Under the pieces are notes generated by a model. That model made no database searches. It was not told the DNA's origin and worked only from the letters and a program-made list of their open reading frames with translations. From assembly GCA_950022295.1 (NCBI GenBank), contig OX465601.1, positions 116,951,501 through 117,015,500 of the forward strand: DNA of 64,000 bases, written 5' to 3'. This DNA is from Bromus sterilis. Taxonomy: Eukaryota; Streptophyta; Magnoliopsida; Poales; Poaceae. The position numbers and the translations under genes were made by a program. Positions 34,021-46,265 of the stretch are shown here, in pieces (the first letter of the stretch is position 1; each line of letters opens with the position of its first letter).

Positions 34021-34032
34021 GTATTTATAAGG
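34021..34032 (-). promoter_or_regulatory. Internal TATA box for the third gene
   Basis: CCTTATAAATAC on the minus strand, about 200 bp upstream of the predicted donor and 640 bp upstream of the ATG. It is a strong TATA match at a place where the element sequence changes from AT-rich to GC-rich. Confidence 0.6.
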
Positions 34033-34510
34033 GGACGACTGACATAACTGTCACATCCGATCCAACGGCGCAGATCTCGCGTCTCTCCGTATTCAACGCA
34101 CGGATTTTGTGGCGGAGATCGCGGGAAAATCCCAACGAATCGAAAGATAAGTGCTCCACGTCCGGGAACAAACTCATCGAACATCGAGTGAAAAATTAGA
34201 TAAAAGTTCAGAAGATTTTCCTTCAGAATCAATGATATTCAAAGGGAATCTAGTTGAGTACAAATATACATGTTCACGAGAGAAAATCATAGAGAGGGTA
34301 GGGATAGAATAGAGGCAAAACAGGGTCCGATACTTAATCAATCCTAGGGAAAACAAACGATAGAAAACTCGGAGTGACAGGTGTATAGGACAAACACGAA
34401 ATTAACAAAACACAGAAACGACACAAGAAGAAACACAAACAAATACCAACGAGAGTAAACTACTGCAAGTAAGTGTACACATATAATACAGAGTATAGAT
34501 GGGTTTGATC
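34033..34510 (-). other. Spacer between RNase H and the third gene
   Basis: AT-rich noncoding DNA, with no frame extending from RNase H past its stop near 34511. It may contain upstream promoter elements. Confidence 0.55.
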
Positions 34511-35052
34511 TTACTGCACGTTGCGTGAGTCCAATATGTTTAACTCACACCTTAGTGCACAAAACCTTTTATCATCCAGTGGCTTTGTAAAGATATCATC
34601 CAATTGATCTTCGGTACGGACATGACTGATAACAATATCTTCTTGCTGAACGTGACCTCGAAGAAAATGATGGCGAATATCAATGTGCTTCGTTCGAGTG
34701 TGTTGCACGGGGTTATGAGCAATTTTGATAGCACTCTCATTATCACATAGCAGAGGAATTTTCTTCACACGAATACCGTAATCTTTAAGCCACAGAATTT
34801 GAGTGCAACATGAACCAGCAGCAATATACTCAGCTTGAGCCATCAAAATTGATACATAATTTTGTTTCTTCGAAGCCCAACAAACAATACATCTACCGAG
34901 AAAATGACATGTGCTTGATGTAGATTTTCGGTCGACACGATCACCAGCCCAGCCAGAATCAGAATATCCAATGAGATCAAACTGAGCACCTTTGGGATAC
35001 CAAAGTCCCAAGGTAGGTGTATGAGCAAGATATCGAAGAATTCACTTGACAA
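34511..35052 (-). pseudogene. Copia RNase H of the SIRE/Maximus-like element
   Basis: The open frame shows GYSDSGWAGDRVDRKSTS, AQAEYIAAGSC and CDNESAIKIAHNPVQH, the D, E and D motifs of Ty1/copia RNase H, then the C-terminal TKHIDIRHHFLR. It is open from about 35011 to the stop at 34511 and uncoupled from RT by a stop or frameshift near 35040-35060. Confidence 0.9.
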
Positions 35053-36350
35053 CTATATGATGTGATTCTTTTGGATTTGCGTGAAAACGAGCAACGTACA
35101 AATTGATAGCATAATGTCAGGTGTAGATGCACAAGGGTAAAGGAGCGAACCAATCATCAAGCAATATTTCTTCTGGTCGAAAGGATTGCCCTTGTCATTT
35201 GCATCTAGGTGCACGTTCATAGGCATTGGCGTCTTGATAGTTTTGCAACTGACAAGATCAAACTTCTTCAGGCAATCCATAAGATACTTCTCTTGAGATA
35301 TAAATGTCCCATTCTTCTGTTGACGGATTTGAAGTCCGAGAAAGAACTTCAATTCACCCATCATTGACATTTTGTATTTCCTCGACATCATTCGAGAAAA
35401 ATTCTTCGCTGATATTAGGGTTAATACAACCAAAGATAATATCATCGACGTAAATATTTGAGACACACAAAGGTCATCTTTGTATGCACGAGTAAAAAGA
35501 GTAGGGTCGGTTGTTCCTGGTTTGAAGCCCTTCTTCAGAAGAAAGTCCTTGAGTGTTTCATACCAAGCACGAGGTGCTTGCTTCAACCCGTAAAGGGCCT
35601 TGTGTAACTTGTATACCATATCTGGATTCTTCGTGTCTTCAAAACCTGATGGCTGCATAACATAAACTTCTTCCTCGATTTCACCATTAAGAAATGCATT
35701 TTTTGACATCCATTTGATATAGCAATGTACCATTGAAATTGTCAAAAGCAAGCATGACACAAATGGATTCAAGACGAGAAACTGAAGCATAAGTCTCACC
35801 AAAATCAATACCTTCGATTTGGGTGTAACCTTGTGCAACCAGTCGAGCTTTATTCCTTACCACAATGCCATCTTCATCTTGCTTGTTGCGAAATATCCAC
35901 TTAGTACCAATGATATTATGCTTCTTGGGATCAGGTCTTTCGACAAGGGACTAGACTTTATTTCTCTCAAACTGATTAAGTTCTTCGAGCATAGCAGTCA
36001 TCCAGTCTGAGTCCTTCATGGCTTCATCAAATTTCGATGGTTCTAGCATGGATACAAACGAGAAATTTCCACAAAAGTTAGCCAAACGAGTACGAGAGAG
36101 AGTGGTGGGACAACCTGGTTCATGAATCTCTCCGAGTATTGAGTCGACGTCCACTCTTCTTCGAACTCGAGATAGTACTCCTTCGTTTGCATGTGGATCA
36201 GGTTCTCCTTCGGGATTAGCTTGGCCTTCGGGTTCAGGTTGTCCTTCGGGTTGAGCATCTTCTTCGTTCATGGGTTCTTCCTCGTCCTGTTCTTCGTTGT
36301 CTTTAGGATGTTGATCTCCAGCGCCTCGGGCTATGTGTGGGAACATTGGA
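35053..36350 (-). pseudogene. Copia reverse transcriptase of the SIRE/Maximus-like element
   Basis: The linker region at 36346-35951 is acidic and precedes the RT start (near WMTAMLEELNQFERN). Below it are KNAFLNGEIEEEVYV, YGLKQAPRAWYETL and, near 35460-35420, the remains of the catalytic DDI block in another frame. MGELKFFLGLQIRQ and the SLLYPCASTPDI block follow. Frameshifts near 35440 and 35810 and a missing or damaged YVDD context make it non-functional. Confidence 0.88.
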
Positions 36351-37310
36351 TCATCACCATTCCTGTTGACTTAACGAGCATTTTCTTTGACAGGACGAAT
36401 ATCTCCAACTGTCATTGACCTGATCACTTCATCCAAAGGTGGTTCATCTAGGTTAAGAGGTAATTGCGCCTTTTGAGAGCCATTCGTTTCATCAAATCTA
36501 ACATTTACAGTTTCTACAACTTTACCAAGATGGGAGTTGTACACTCTGTAAGTGTGAGAATTTGAACCATAACCTAGAAGAAAACCTTCGTGAGCCTTTG
36601 GGAGCAAACTTGTAGCTATGATTCATATCTCTGATATAGCATGGAGCACCAAATACCCTAAGATATGATACATTCGGCTTTTTACCAGTGGAGCTCATGT
36701 GAAGTTTTCTTCAGAAATTTGTGCAGATAAACCTTGTTGATGATATGGCATGCAGTGTAAATAGCCTCGGCCCAGAACCTGATAGGAGTCTTGTATTCAA
36801 CAAGAATTGTTCTGACCATTTCAATAAGAGTTCGGTTCTTTCTCTCGACCACACCATTTTGTTGCGGCGTATATGAAGCAGAGAATTCATGAGTAAAGCC
36901 ATATTCATGAAGAAATTCTTTGATATGAGTATTTTTGAATTCAGTACCATTATCACTTCTGATATGCTTGAGATATAGTTCATGCTCGGTCTGTGCTCTT
37001 TTAGCGAAAGTTTTGAAGATCTCGACAACTTTGCTCTTGTCATCTAGAAAGAAAACCCAAGTATATCAAGAGAAATCATCAACAATAACAAGACCATACT
37101 TGTTGCCTCCAAGACTAGCATAATTTTGAGGACCAAATAAATCCATATGAAGCAATTCAAGTGGGCGAGTAGTTGTCATGATAGTCTTCGATGAATGGTG
37201 TTTCTTGGAAAAAATTTCAGCTTCACAGGCACTACATAGACGATCTTTTTCGAATTCCACATTGTCAATACCAATCATATTTTCATTTGAGATAAGAGTT
37301 TGTAGATTTT
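36351..37310 (-). pseudogene. Copia integrase core and C-terminal part
   Basis: From 37314 the frame reads CSACEAEIFSKKHH, then LLHMDLFGPQNYASLGGNKY with the first catalytic aspartate. RSDNGTEFKN and YTPQQNGVVERKNRTL, carrying the second D and the E, follow near 36960-36840 in frames broken by stops. The segment at 36607-36371 (GFLLGYGSNSHTYRVYN) is the usual domain after the copia integrase core. Multiple breaks. Confidence 0.87.
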
Positions 37311-37790
37311 TCATTCCTGCATTACCAAGTCTTCTATGCCATAGCCATCAGATGTGGCCTTAGCCATCAAACATGTGGAAACTGCAGGTCCCGAAGAAAA
37401 ATCAACAATATAAAGATCACCCTTGCGATATCTCTCGGAAATGAAGGTATAGTTATCCTGTGAAAACAGAACACAACGAGAAGCAGAGAACAATACAAGC
37501 ATACCCATATCACAAAGTTTCGATATAGACATTAGATTATATCCGAGAGATTGAGCAAGCATAACTTTGTCAATATGCTTATTCTTTGATATAGCAACCT
37601 TACCCAAACCAAGTACTTTTCCATTGTTATTGTCACCGAAGGTAATATATCTCTGTGAGGATTGAGTAATTTTTTCTTCGGTTAACAACTCTTTGTCTCC
37701 GGTCATATGATTAGTGCAACCACTGTCCATGACCCATTTGGACCCACTGGAGATATATCCCTGCAGAAGAATTAGTTCTTCTTAACCACA
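37311..37790 (-). pseudogene. Copia protease and pre-integrase domain
   Basis: MDSGCTNHMTGDKELL is the copia protease active-site block (D-S-G), followed by GYNLMSISKLCDMG and by a GDLYIVDFSS segment of the GAG-pre-integrase domain. The frame of 139 codons ends near 37311 at a frameshift into the integrase zinc finger. Confidence 0.9.
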
Positions 37791-38503
37791 CACAAACGAG
37801 CAGGTGACTGAGAAGGCATGGAAGTGCTAGATGAAGCATCGATATTAAAGCAAACAAGATCATATTGGCGAGTGGGACCATCAAGCACACCATAAACATA
37901 ATTTCCCGACGAGTGGTTAGAGTATTGGTAGGTAAAAGCAATTTTGTCGTTATTATCACGATGACGATAAAAATTTCTATCTACTCGATAGTATTCCTTC
38001 TGGGGAACATTTGATGCAGACGCCAGAGGTTCATTTCTTTCCTCGAGAGAATAGTAGTGTCTCGGTGGTACCGTAGATTTTCTCTGCATAGAATGGTTAG
38101 GAGGGGCAGTTTTTCTACGAGAGATTTGCGAACCCAAATCTGTCGCTTATAGAAACCATTCTTTGGAGGAGTACTAACGAATTCAGCGAAAACCTCCCCT
38201 TCGTGATCTTTGATAAGCTTGTAGTCAGAATCAAGTGATTCATCAACAATAGCCTTATCAATTTTGCAGTTGAAACCTGAAAGGTTAGCAATGTCAATGG
38301 GCTTTTCTTTCGCTAGGACCCAGACAGTTTTAGGATACTGCTCGGGCTCCCAGTAGGTGCCATCAGGGTTGAGTTTCCTCTCGAAACCAACACCTTCCTT
38401 TCGAGGATTCCTATGAAGAAGACCTTCTTTAGGATATCACACAAGTCCTGGTGCCCCTGAACACTTTTGAACATGCATGTATCAAATAAATCTTTCAACC
38501 TAA
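37791..38503 (-). pseudogene. C-terminal gag/linker left of the nested copia insertion
   Basis: The minus strand from 38503 encodes a gag-pol linker typical of SIRE elements (LKDLFDTCMFKSVQGHQDLC), in several frames because of indels. It joins the gag half at 50527-52583 once the nested copia element and one GGAGT are discounted. Confidence 0.75.
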
Positions 38504-38508
38504 GGAGT

Positions 38509-40273
38509 TGTTGGATATATGCTCTAGAGGCAAATAATATATGATTATTCCAATATATCTAAGCAAGTTCATAACCAGTTTCATACCATGCTAGAACTGT
38601 GTCAGTGAAACAATGATGCAGGTGTGGTATAGAAACCCCCAGAGTTCCTAGTTAGCCTCTACATCGATAACTAGTTCATGGTCAACATGATGGTCGTGGT
38701 TTCGCGATCATGGACAATTAAGTCTCTTGACTATGAGGTCACCTCACTGATTAAGTGACGTGATGAACATTACCCAAAGTAAGCATTATAGCATGATCAA
38801 ATCTTATGAAGGTTCAGTGTTGTAATTACAGAACGTGGTAGATCGTTCCTTTGACCGTGAGTACGTGCATAATTGCTATCTTCCCGGATGCTTTGACTTA
38901 CATCCCACCACCTGACTGAAATATGCGGGTCATAACGGTTGTATCTTGGGTATTCCGTGGAGATATGTTGAGGAGTATTGTTTACAAGAGCGGGATTTGT
39001 CAATCCATATGATGGATAGATACTCGGGGCCCACTCGGTGAGATTCCATCCATAAAGTTGCGCAACGTGTGACTAGGTCACGGGGATGAATATCACGGGA
39101 ACGAGTGAATAAGGATTTGTTCAGAACGAGGTTCAACCAGACATAGGATGTCATTGATCGAATCTCGGAACAATCCAGTATCGCTGACAAAGGGAATGCT
39201 ATACGACGTAAGGTCCAATCGGTGTTGATATCCAGAATGCACAGGGGTCATTATGGGCATCCAGGTCCCGCTGATGATCATTGACCGTAGCCTCATCTCG
39301 GTCATGACTGGAGTGTTCTCGGACCGTAAGGTAACACACTTAAGGGCTCGATGAAATCGGAGACCTTTTCGAAACTATCGGAGTTACCGGAGAATAAGAG
39401 AGAACTCCGAAATCGGTTCAGAGGGGAGACGGAAAAGTTCCGTGGTTTCAAATTGTTCGGAAAGTTATTTAGATATGTTTTATTATTTAATTAATGAATT
39501 AAATATTAAAATATAATTTAAATAATTAATGGAATAATATTCTTTTTTGAGTTTTGTTTTTTCTTTAAGAAAGAAGAAAGAAAAAAAAGAAAAAAGAAAA
39601 AAAAAGGTGGAGAGGCTTGGGTGCCATGGGCTTGGCCCATGTGCCACTTGGCCACTTGGCCTTGTGCACACGCACGACCATGCATATGCATGCATGCGGC
39701 CGGCCAAGGCACAAGGGGTGGCGTGGTATTAGTACCACCCCGCCTAGCTAAGTGCCCGCGCACCCCGTTTGCCCCTATATATAGATGTGGTGGGTAGCCT
39801 TTTTTCAAAACAGAAAATTCCAGAAAAATACAGATAAATTTTGTAGATCTCTCTCTCCCTATTTCTCCCTCCTATGAGCGGACTCTCCTTGTTTGGAGTC
39901 TGCACTGGGTTGGGGATGTCTCCACTATACGCACGCCGTCGTGCTGCTGCAACTCTGGTTCCGGAGGTCTGCTTCCGCCACATTCGCTGGATCGAAGAAC
40001 GGAGGTCGTCATCGAGTCTCGTATGTGTGCGAGTACTACGAGGTGCTACACGTGAGGCACTAGACCCATCCGGGTGCTCAACACAACCAGGGGGCTGTGA
40101 ACCTTGATCGGCTACATCAACCACGTTTGCGGGAACGTTTCCCGCGCAACGGACTACACCCCGAGGTATGTTATTTCCACACTCCTTTCCGTTACGGTAA
40201 TACGGCTAGCTAGATCTTGGGTTATGGGAACGTTAGTTAGAAAAATTTGTGTTTTCTGTTGCGAACCCCAACA
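38509..40273 (+). repeat. 5' LTR of the young copia element
   Basis: 1765 bp, starts TGTTGGATATATGC and ends GCGAACCCCAACA. A TATA box CTATATATAG lies at 39775-39784, and an A/G-rich AAGAAAG run at about 39566-39607, just before a GC-rich block. Confidence 0.96.
39775..39784 (+). promoter_or_regulatory. TATA box in the 5' LTR
   Basis: CTATATATAG after CCCGTTTGCCC, in sense with the element. The same sequence is in the 3' LTR at 50023-50032. It is the likely start point of the genomic RNA. Confidence 0.75.
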
Positions 40274-40274
40274 G

Positions 40275-40287
40275 TGGTATCATGAGC
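40275..40287 (+). promoter_or_regulatory. Primer-binding site of the young copia element
   Basis: TGGTATCATGAGC, one base after the LTR. It matches the tRNA-Met site TGGTATCA and then departs from it. Confidence 0.85.
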
Positions 40288-41338
40288 TAGGTCTATGCTT
40301 AGTATTATTGTACGGATCGAACACATCGGGGATGTGAGCGTTGATTGTATGATTGTTACCCTCCCACGTGTACTTGTTCACATCTGCGGCATTGTTTGAT
40401 GAAGCGGCCCCCGACCGACCTTACGCGTACGCTTACGCGAGACTGGTTCCACGCTTGACATACAGCTTGTACCGTATAGAGTGGATGGGGGGGTGTCTGT
40501 CTCTATACTTTAGCGGATGTGGCATTTGCAACGGAGGGCCCCGTGCGAGGTGTAATAGAGACAATCGTATGGTTGACGTTGTGGTTGACTCGTAGGTTAA
40601 AACCTGTTTAACTATGAAAGCCCTAGCAGCCACGTAAAACTTGCAATATACAACTAGACCGTCTAAACCTTGTATTGCTAAGTGGGGGCTATCATTCGTT
40701 TGTTTGTGATGTAGCGATAGCTTTGCTATGTGTTACTAGTAAGTAGTAATCGTCATCATAAAACAAACTAAAATGGAGACACTGTAGACTTAGTGTTGCC
40801 ATAGCTCAGACATCTTAAAACTTGCTAGTATAGGATACACGATGGTAGCATGTGATAAGATGATCCCTTAACAAAGCCAAACACAAGTATTCTACCGAAG
40901 TGTGCACCGCCTGGAAGGTTCTCCCATATGGCTTGATGCTCCGTACATACTGGAGTTGTCCTACATATTCAATGGAGTTCGCATGAGGTTGGGTTCGGCA
41001 AGCCTGGCATATGAAGATATGGCCTTGCTGAGCAGCATATAACATGTTGGTTAATTTGGCGAGCCTAGCATATGCAGATATGACCTCGGAATACTAGAGA
41101 TCGAAAGATCGAGCATGAGTCACAGTACATATAAGATAATGTGATCGCACAAGTTGTTGTCTACCTTTGAAACTGACCCGTCGGCCGTGTGATATTCGAG
41201 GTCGGGCAGTGAATCTGGATCATGTAATCACTAAAACTTCCTAGGGATGAATTGTTTTAGTGCGAGCTCATATGATTATATGAACTCATTGTTTTGAACT
41301 AGTCTTAATTGTGTTCCTTGCAATTATGTTTGTAGAAA
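40288..41338 (+). other. Untranslated leader of the young copia element
   Basis: About 1.05 kb with no meaningful frame. The interval contains repeated AGCCTGGCATATGAAGATATGGCC and AGCCTAGCATATGCAGATATGACC-like stretches near 41000 and 41065, a local duplication. Confidence 0.7.
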
Positions 41339-42109
41339 ATGGATAATAACCAGTACCTTGAAATGGTTTCCTTCTTACATGGTGAAAGACTTAAAGAAAA
41401 TGGGCCAAACTTCGTTAGTTGGTACTTACGCCTTAGAGCCGTGCTCAAGAGAATCAACCTTTCATTCTTAACTAAAGAGCATGTGGGAAACCCTCCAGCA
41501 AACGACATGGATGCACAAGCGGCGATTGATTATCAGTATCGTCGAAGGACATATGCCATAGCTAAGGGTATCATAGAAACCAGCATTCCACAACTTTTGC
41601 GTGAGGAGTATGCTGATTTGGATACATATGATATGATCGATGAGCTGAAGTCATCAAACTTGCATCAGTTTAGAGTTGCCAGATTTGAGTTAGAAAGTGA
41701 GTTTCTCTCTACAAAGATGGAAGAAGGCTCTTGCCTGAAGGCACACTTGGCCAAGATGCATGAGATATATCTGAGCCTCGTAGATGACTTTGACTATGAG
41801 ACCACACATGAGTCTGCGATATACACGGTGTTACACTCGCTTCCACCAAGCTATACGGACCATGTCCATGGCTATGTCGGCAGAGGTGAAAGCCTCGAGT
41901 TCTCTGACTTCATGGATAGACTTCAGTACCTGAAGGTTGAACCCATTGAAGGAGAAGTTCTTGATGGAGAAGGTATATACTTGATATACTTTATAAATGT
42001 TTATTCCCTTATACAACCTTTGCAGTAAATGAGTATCTGATACTTATTCTGTTTTATGAAAACAGGTCCTGCCGTTGCATGGACGGGAAGAGGTGAAATC
42101 GAGGATTGA
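41339..42109 (+). CDS. Gag of the young copia element, intact, probably spliced
   Basis: ATG at 41339 opens MDNNQYLEMVSFLHGERL, then the copia gag region with WYLRLRAVLKRINL, FLTKEHVGN and LHSLPPSYTDHV. Without splicing the frame ends at 42028 (229 aa). A donor (AAG|GTATAT at 41973) and an acceptor (AAAACAG ending 42065) would remove 93 nt and give a 226-aa product ending GRGEIED, stop at 42107-42109. No zinc knuckle and no pol follow. It is the only long intact frame in the window. Gag presumably assembles particles; reverse transcriptase must come from another copia element. Confidence 0.85.
41973..42065 (+). other. Candidate intron in gag
   Basis: 93 nt, GTATAT donor, AT-rich body (about 70 percent A+T by eye), AACAG acceptor. 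A second possible acceptor, TTTGCAG, lies at 42021-42027. Confidence 0.5.
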
Positions 42110-42585
42110 TGGATATCAAGTCAGTTGATGGCCAGCATGGATTCCGCCGAGACATCTATCATAGGAGATCCTTAGAGTATTAGATAAATCTTATGTAATC
42201 ATTATAGTATGAACACTTAGTTGTGTGTCTTGCATCTCGCGAGACAAAGTTATTCATGTAATGAGACAAGTCAGTTGTTCCATCTTTATGAATAAAAGTG
42301 TGCTTATACTTTGATTCCGTCTTGATTTATGATATGATAGAAAGCATTTATAATACTACTATTATTGTCAAGAAATATTCAATGTTTAATGATAAAGTTG
42401 TCTTGATTATAACAAGTCAAAGATTTGATTGCATGAGGTGACTTCATAACTGATGAATTCATTAAATGTATGAGCTATTAACTTGTGAGTTCATTATCGA
42501 ATGAAAATCATAACTTGATTGCATGAGATGGATTAGATACACGATCTATGAACCTCTGCAATAAATATATAACCATGACAAGGTT
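42110..42585 (+). other. Noncoding region after gag
   Basis: AT-rich. It contains ATGAATAAAAG at 42288-42298, a possible polyadenylation signal about 180 bp past the gag stop. No pol coding similarity. Confidence 0.55.
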
Positions 42586-45500
42586 TGTAAGGCCCGATAT
42601 GCGGTACTGTTCCAGATCTAGGTGTTTCCACCCAGATCCGGGGACGAAGCACATATCGGTCCCACCGCGACATATGACAAAGCCATATGCCCCGGATTTC
42701 CAACATGATATCACAACATTACAGATACAAGGATACAACATCTCATAAAATCGGCATACAACTGCCTCAAATAAAATACAACAGCGGAAGATACATGTCT
42801 GAGTACAGACTACAATCAAGTGCCTAGCGGCAAAGAGAAAAACATCGATCCCATAACCACACGGGTCCAGGCCCTCCGCCGGGATCCGCCTAACTAGTCG
42901 TCGTCGAGTCTCCACGTGAAACGTCGATCACCATACCTGTTGTCGATCAGAACCCTGAAAAGAGTTTGGGGGTAGTATCATGAGTACAGAGGTACTCAGC
43001 ATCCAACTGTAGTGGTCATCTGACCCAGCAAGGACTTCATCACTCGTCATTCTAGGACAACTAGTAGTTTACGGTAAGGAAGGGGTAAGTGGAGAGGTTG
43101 CTGCCGCACTAGCATTTATGAAGTGGCTAACGATCTAGAGAGTAAGGTAAGAAGCCAAGCATTCGATGAGGAATCGCCTCCAATAGGTCTGCTATCCACC
43201 TACTACGCAAACATAACACCTATCCTATCCTTGTCCTCCTCTTCGCATCCCTACGAAGAAGAAGCAGTCAAGGCACACACACGTTGATCAAGTTATATTA
43301 AGATTATCTCAGTTGTTGTTGTCTATGAACAAGGAGTAGGTCTCAAGTCGTCCATAACCGTGGACACGGCTTCTCGAAAAGATTTAACTCTGCAGGGGTG
43401 TACCAACTGCCCATTACAAGGCTCCGCACGCACGCCCATCTCTCTCAGTTGCTACCCATCACAGGCAACCATTTTATGATTTAGTTCCAAGAGATCCGAA
43501 ACGACAGGTCCCTCTAGCTAACAACGAACAAATCCGGGTGGCCCCCGGGGAGTCGACACCCAATCCAAAAGTTGGCCACGCTCTCGAATCGGACTCTTCC
43601 GTATGGCTAAGGTCGGTAAGTCACACCTGAATATTCAGGGGACCCCTAGCTCACCAAGTGTGGACCAGCGAGAGAAACTATGTCTCCACTGGCCCGGGTT
43701 GTTTTAAGAGATATCTGCTAGGAGCGACCCGACAAGATATATATGCATGTTTTCAAATGGTAAATCAGCTTGGGCCACCTCTAGAAATGTTTGAAGCTAG
43801 ATAGGTAAGAAAAGGGGACCCCATAAAATCCCACACGCGGTTAGGCACGCTCAGTCTTAAAACCAATACCCGGAACTCGGATCCTAGGTGACTCGAATGG
43901 AACAAAGCGTCGGGGCGGGATAGCCTAGACCTTCCATCCTTCGTCGAATATAGTCAACATTATAATAATCATATCATCAACAACAATATAATAAGGTGAT
44001 ATCCCAACCCAAAGAGTAACAGGGTAACATCGTAGCATCCTAAGCATGCATACTAAGCAGGGGCTGAGCAACGAGCAATAGTAACATAGCAGTACAAGGT
44101 TTGCTGGGAAGGGACATGGCTGTATCGTCTTGAAAGAGGCTGTAAACATGTGGTAGGATCAAACATCGCCTAACCTATACTAGCATGCAAACCGCTGGTT
44201 GAAATAGAATGGATCATAAGTAATGCATAGTCCTTGCCTGTTGATAAGTCGGGTTCCGAAGGTGTAGTCGATCGCACGCTCGCATCGTCTCCGAGAGGTA
44301 CCCGCGGAAGCACACAAGAAGTAAACACTGGAAAGCAATCAACGATGCACCACTATTACTACGGAGCAAACACGAGCAAGCATCAACACGAAGTAACACG
44401 AGACATCGCACCTACCGTCGAGAGCGGTTACTAACGATTTAAGTAGAGTACTCGTCACACACGACGATACCGCACGTTTACGGTGGTTCAAGTTGCTTAG
44501 CTACAGGTGACCAAACAACGGTTATTAACATGGCATCTCACTCAAGCATGGCATATCACACAAACATGGCAAGAGGTGTAGCAAGAATAAACTATCTGAT
44601 CTAGTCAATTTAAGTGGGGTGAAATCCTAGACATGCAAACTATTGCGGACCCCACGATAAATATTGCATTTGGTACTGTTTTGCCTAAACAATATTTTAT
44701 TATTTTTATTAGCAAGCAAGAACAGCAAAAACACAATCTACATGCAATTCTAGTAAAGTTACATATAAAGAACATTTTGAACAGAGCAACAGATAAAAAG
44801 TTATAGCAGTTACAGTTTACAGTGGCAAGCAGTGTAATTATCAGTCAAACAGCATGTAAACAAGCTCAAACATGGCAACAAGCAACAAATTATTAAACTA
44901 GACACAAAACTAAGCAAGTTTCATATTTTACGCGTCGCGATCGGAGCTACGGCTAAAAAACTACGGGCACCGCAAAAATCCTAGTACAAACTGCCTAAAT
45001 AAATAAAAACAACTAGCAGAAAAAAAAACTAACTGGGCCGAAACAGACTACTAGGCCCAACAGAGAAAAAAAACAGATCTAAATAATAATAAAAAAAAGA
45101 AAAAGGGGCAGCCTCACCCCATGGCAGGATCTGGCCTGGGCCTTGAGGGGGGGGGGCGGCCGGCCCACGTGGGCGTGCTGGAGCTGGCCCAGCCACGGGC
45201 GACAGGGGGCACGGGAGCTACTCCCGATCCCATCGGCAGCGGGGCGGCGGCGGTTCCCCGGTGGCTCGCCGGCCACCGGCGGCGAGGAGGGCGGCGCGCA
45301 GACGGCTACGGGCGTGGTGAGGCGGAGGGAGGGCACGGCGGGCGAGCTCCTCTCGCCGGAGAGCCGAGGCGCGGCGGCGGCCTGCTCCGAGCTCGGGGAC
45401 GAGCCCATCCATGGCGCCCGGCGGCCGTGCCTGCGGGAGAGAGAGAAAGAAGATGAGAGGGAGAGGAGAGAAATAAGAAGGGAGGAGAGAAGGAGCTAGC

Positions 45501-46265
45501 CAGGAGGAGAGGGGGTCGGCGGCCTGCTGCTGGCCGGAGACGACGGCGGCGGCTCGGCCTCCATGGGCGCGGGCGCGGCGCACGGGAGAGGCTGCGTGGA
45601 GAGGAGAGAGAAGGTGGGCTGCTAGGTGCATTTGGGCCGTTGGATCGCCCGATCCGACGGTCCAGATTGCAGGGAGAGCAAAATTTCGGGATTTGGGGGC
45701 TAAATTGCGAAAATTGGGGCTTTTGTGAGGGGGGGTGGCTGCAAAGTGTGGCTAGGGAAACCCTAAAAATGGGTGGGAGTGTGGTGGTGTTTATATAGCA
45801 TGGGTGGCTGGCAGTTTGCAAAAACATCATCGGTTTTTATCTCGCGCGCGCGGTGCTCCCGTTTCTGACCGCCGGGGGTCCGTAGTACCTCCGATTCGGG
45901 TAAAACTTCGAACTGCGCGATCGGCGCGTCGAGCCGGAGGCGTTCACCTCGCGCTGGAACCATTCCGAAAACACTTTCCGGCGCGCTATTAAAATATCCC
46001 GTTTAATTATTAAACGGGGTTTTTCGTTCCGTTGGCTGCGGCTGGTCTCGTGCGGTTTTCGCGACGGCGATCGGGCGAAACCTGGTGTCGCAAAGGTCGA
46101 GTGTCAGGGTGGCAAGGGTCGGTCTCCGTCCGATACGAGATAAGAGGGGGAAAAATAATCGCCGATCGATAAATCGGGGATGCAAACACCGCAAACAAAT
46201 CAGACAATCAAACAATTCACACCGAAAACAAATTTTTTAATTTTTGTGAAAATTGGGCTGTTACA
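42586..46265 (-). mobile_element. Solo LTR (3680 bp) of a long-LTR gypsy-like family, innermost insertion
   Basis: Plus strand starts TGTAAGGCCCG and ends GGGCTGTTACA, with perfect AGGTT duplications (42581-42585 and 46266-46270). Orientation is minus: a TATA box on that strand is followed by a GC-rich island at about 45110-45640, the layout seen in the 4.3 kb gypsy LTRs. A module with CCGTGGACACGGCT is shared with them. It has no internal domain. The frames in 45079-45830 are GC-driven. Confidence 0.92.
45789..45800 (-). promoter_or_regulatory. TATA box of the 3.7 kb solo LTR
   Basis: GCTATATAAACAC on the minus strand, followed by CACCACACTCCCACCC and the GC-rich island. Confidence 0.7.

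Noticed and set aside
38797..40595. Many small frames, repeated at 49045-50461
   Set aside because: They are the same LTR frames in two copies and therefore noncoding LTR sequence.
45079..45830. Open frames up to 174 codons
   Set aside because: GC-rich leader of the 3.7 kb solo LTR just after its TATA box; low complexity, no domain.
42586..46265. A complete small element such as a LARD
   Set aside because: No internal primer site, no second LTR copy and no internal repeats are visible; one LTR with TG...CA ends fits best.
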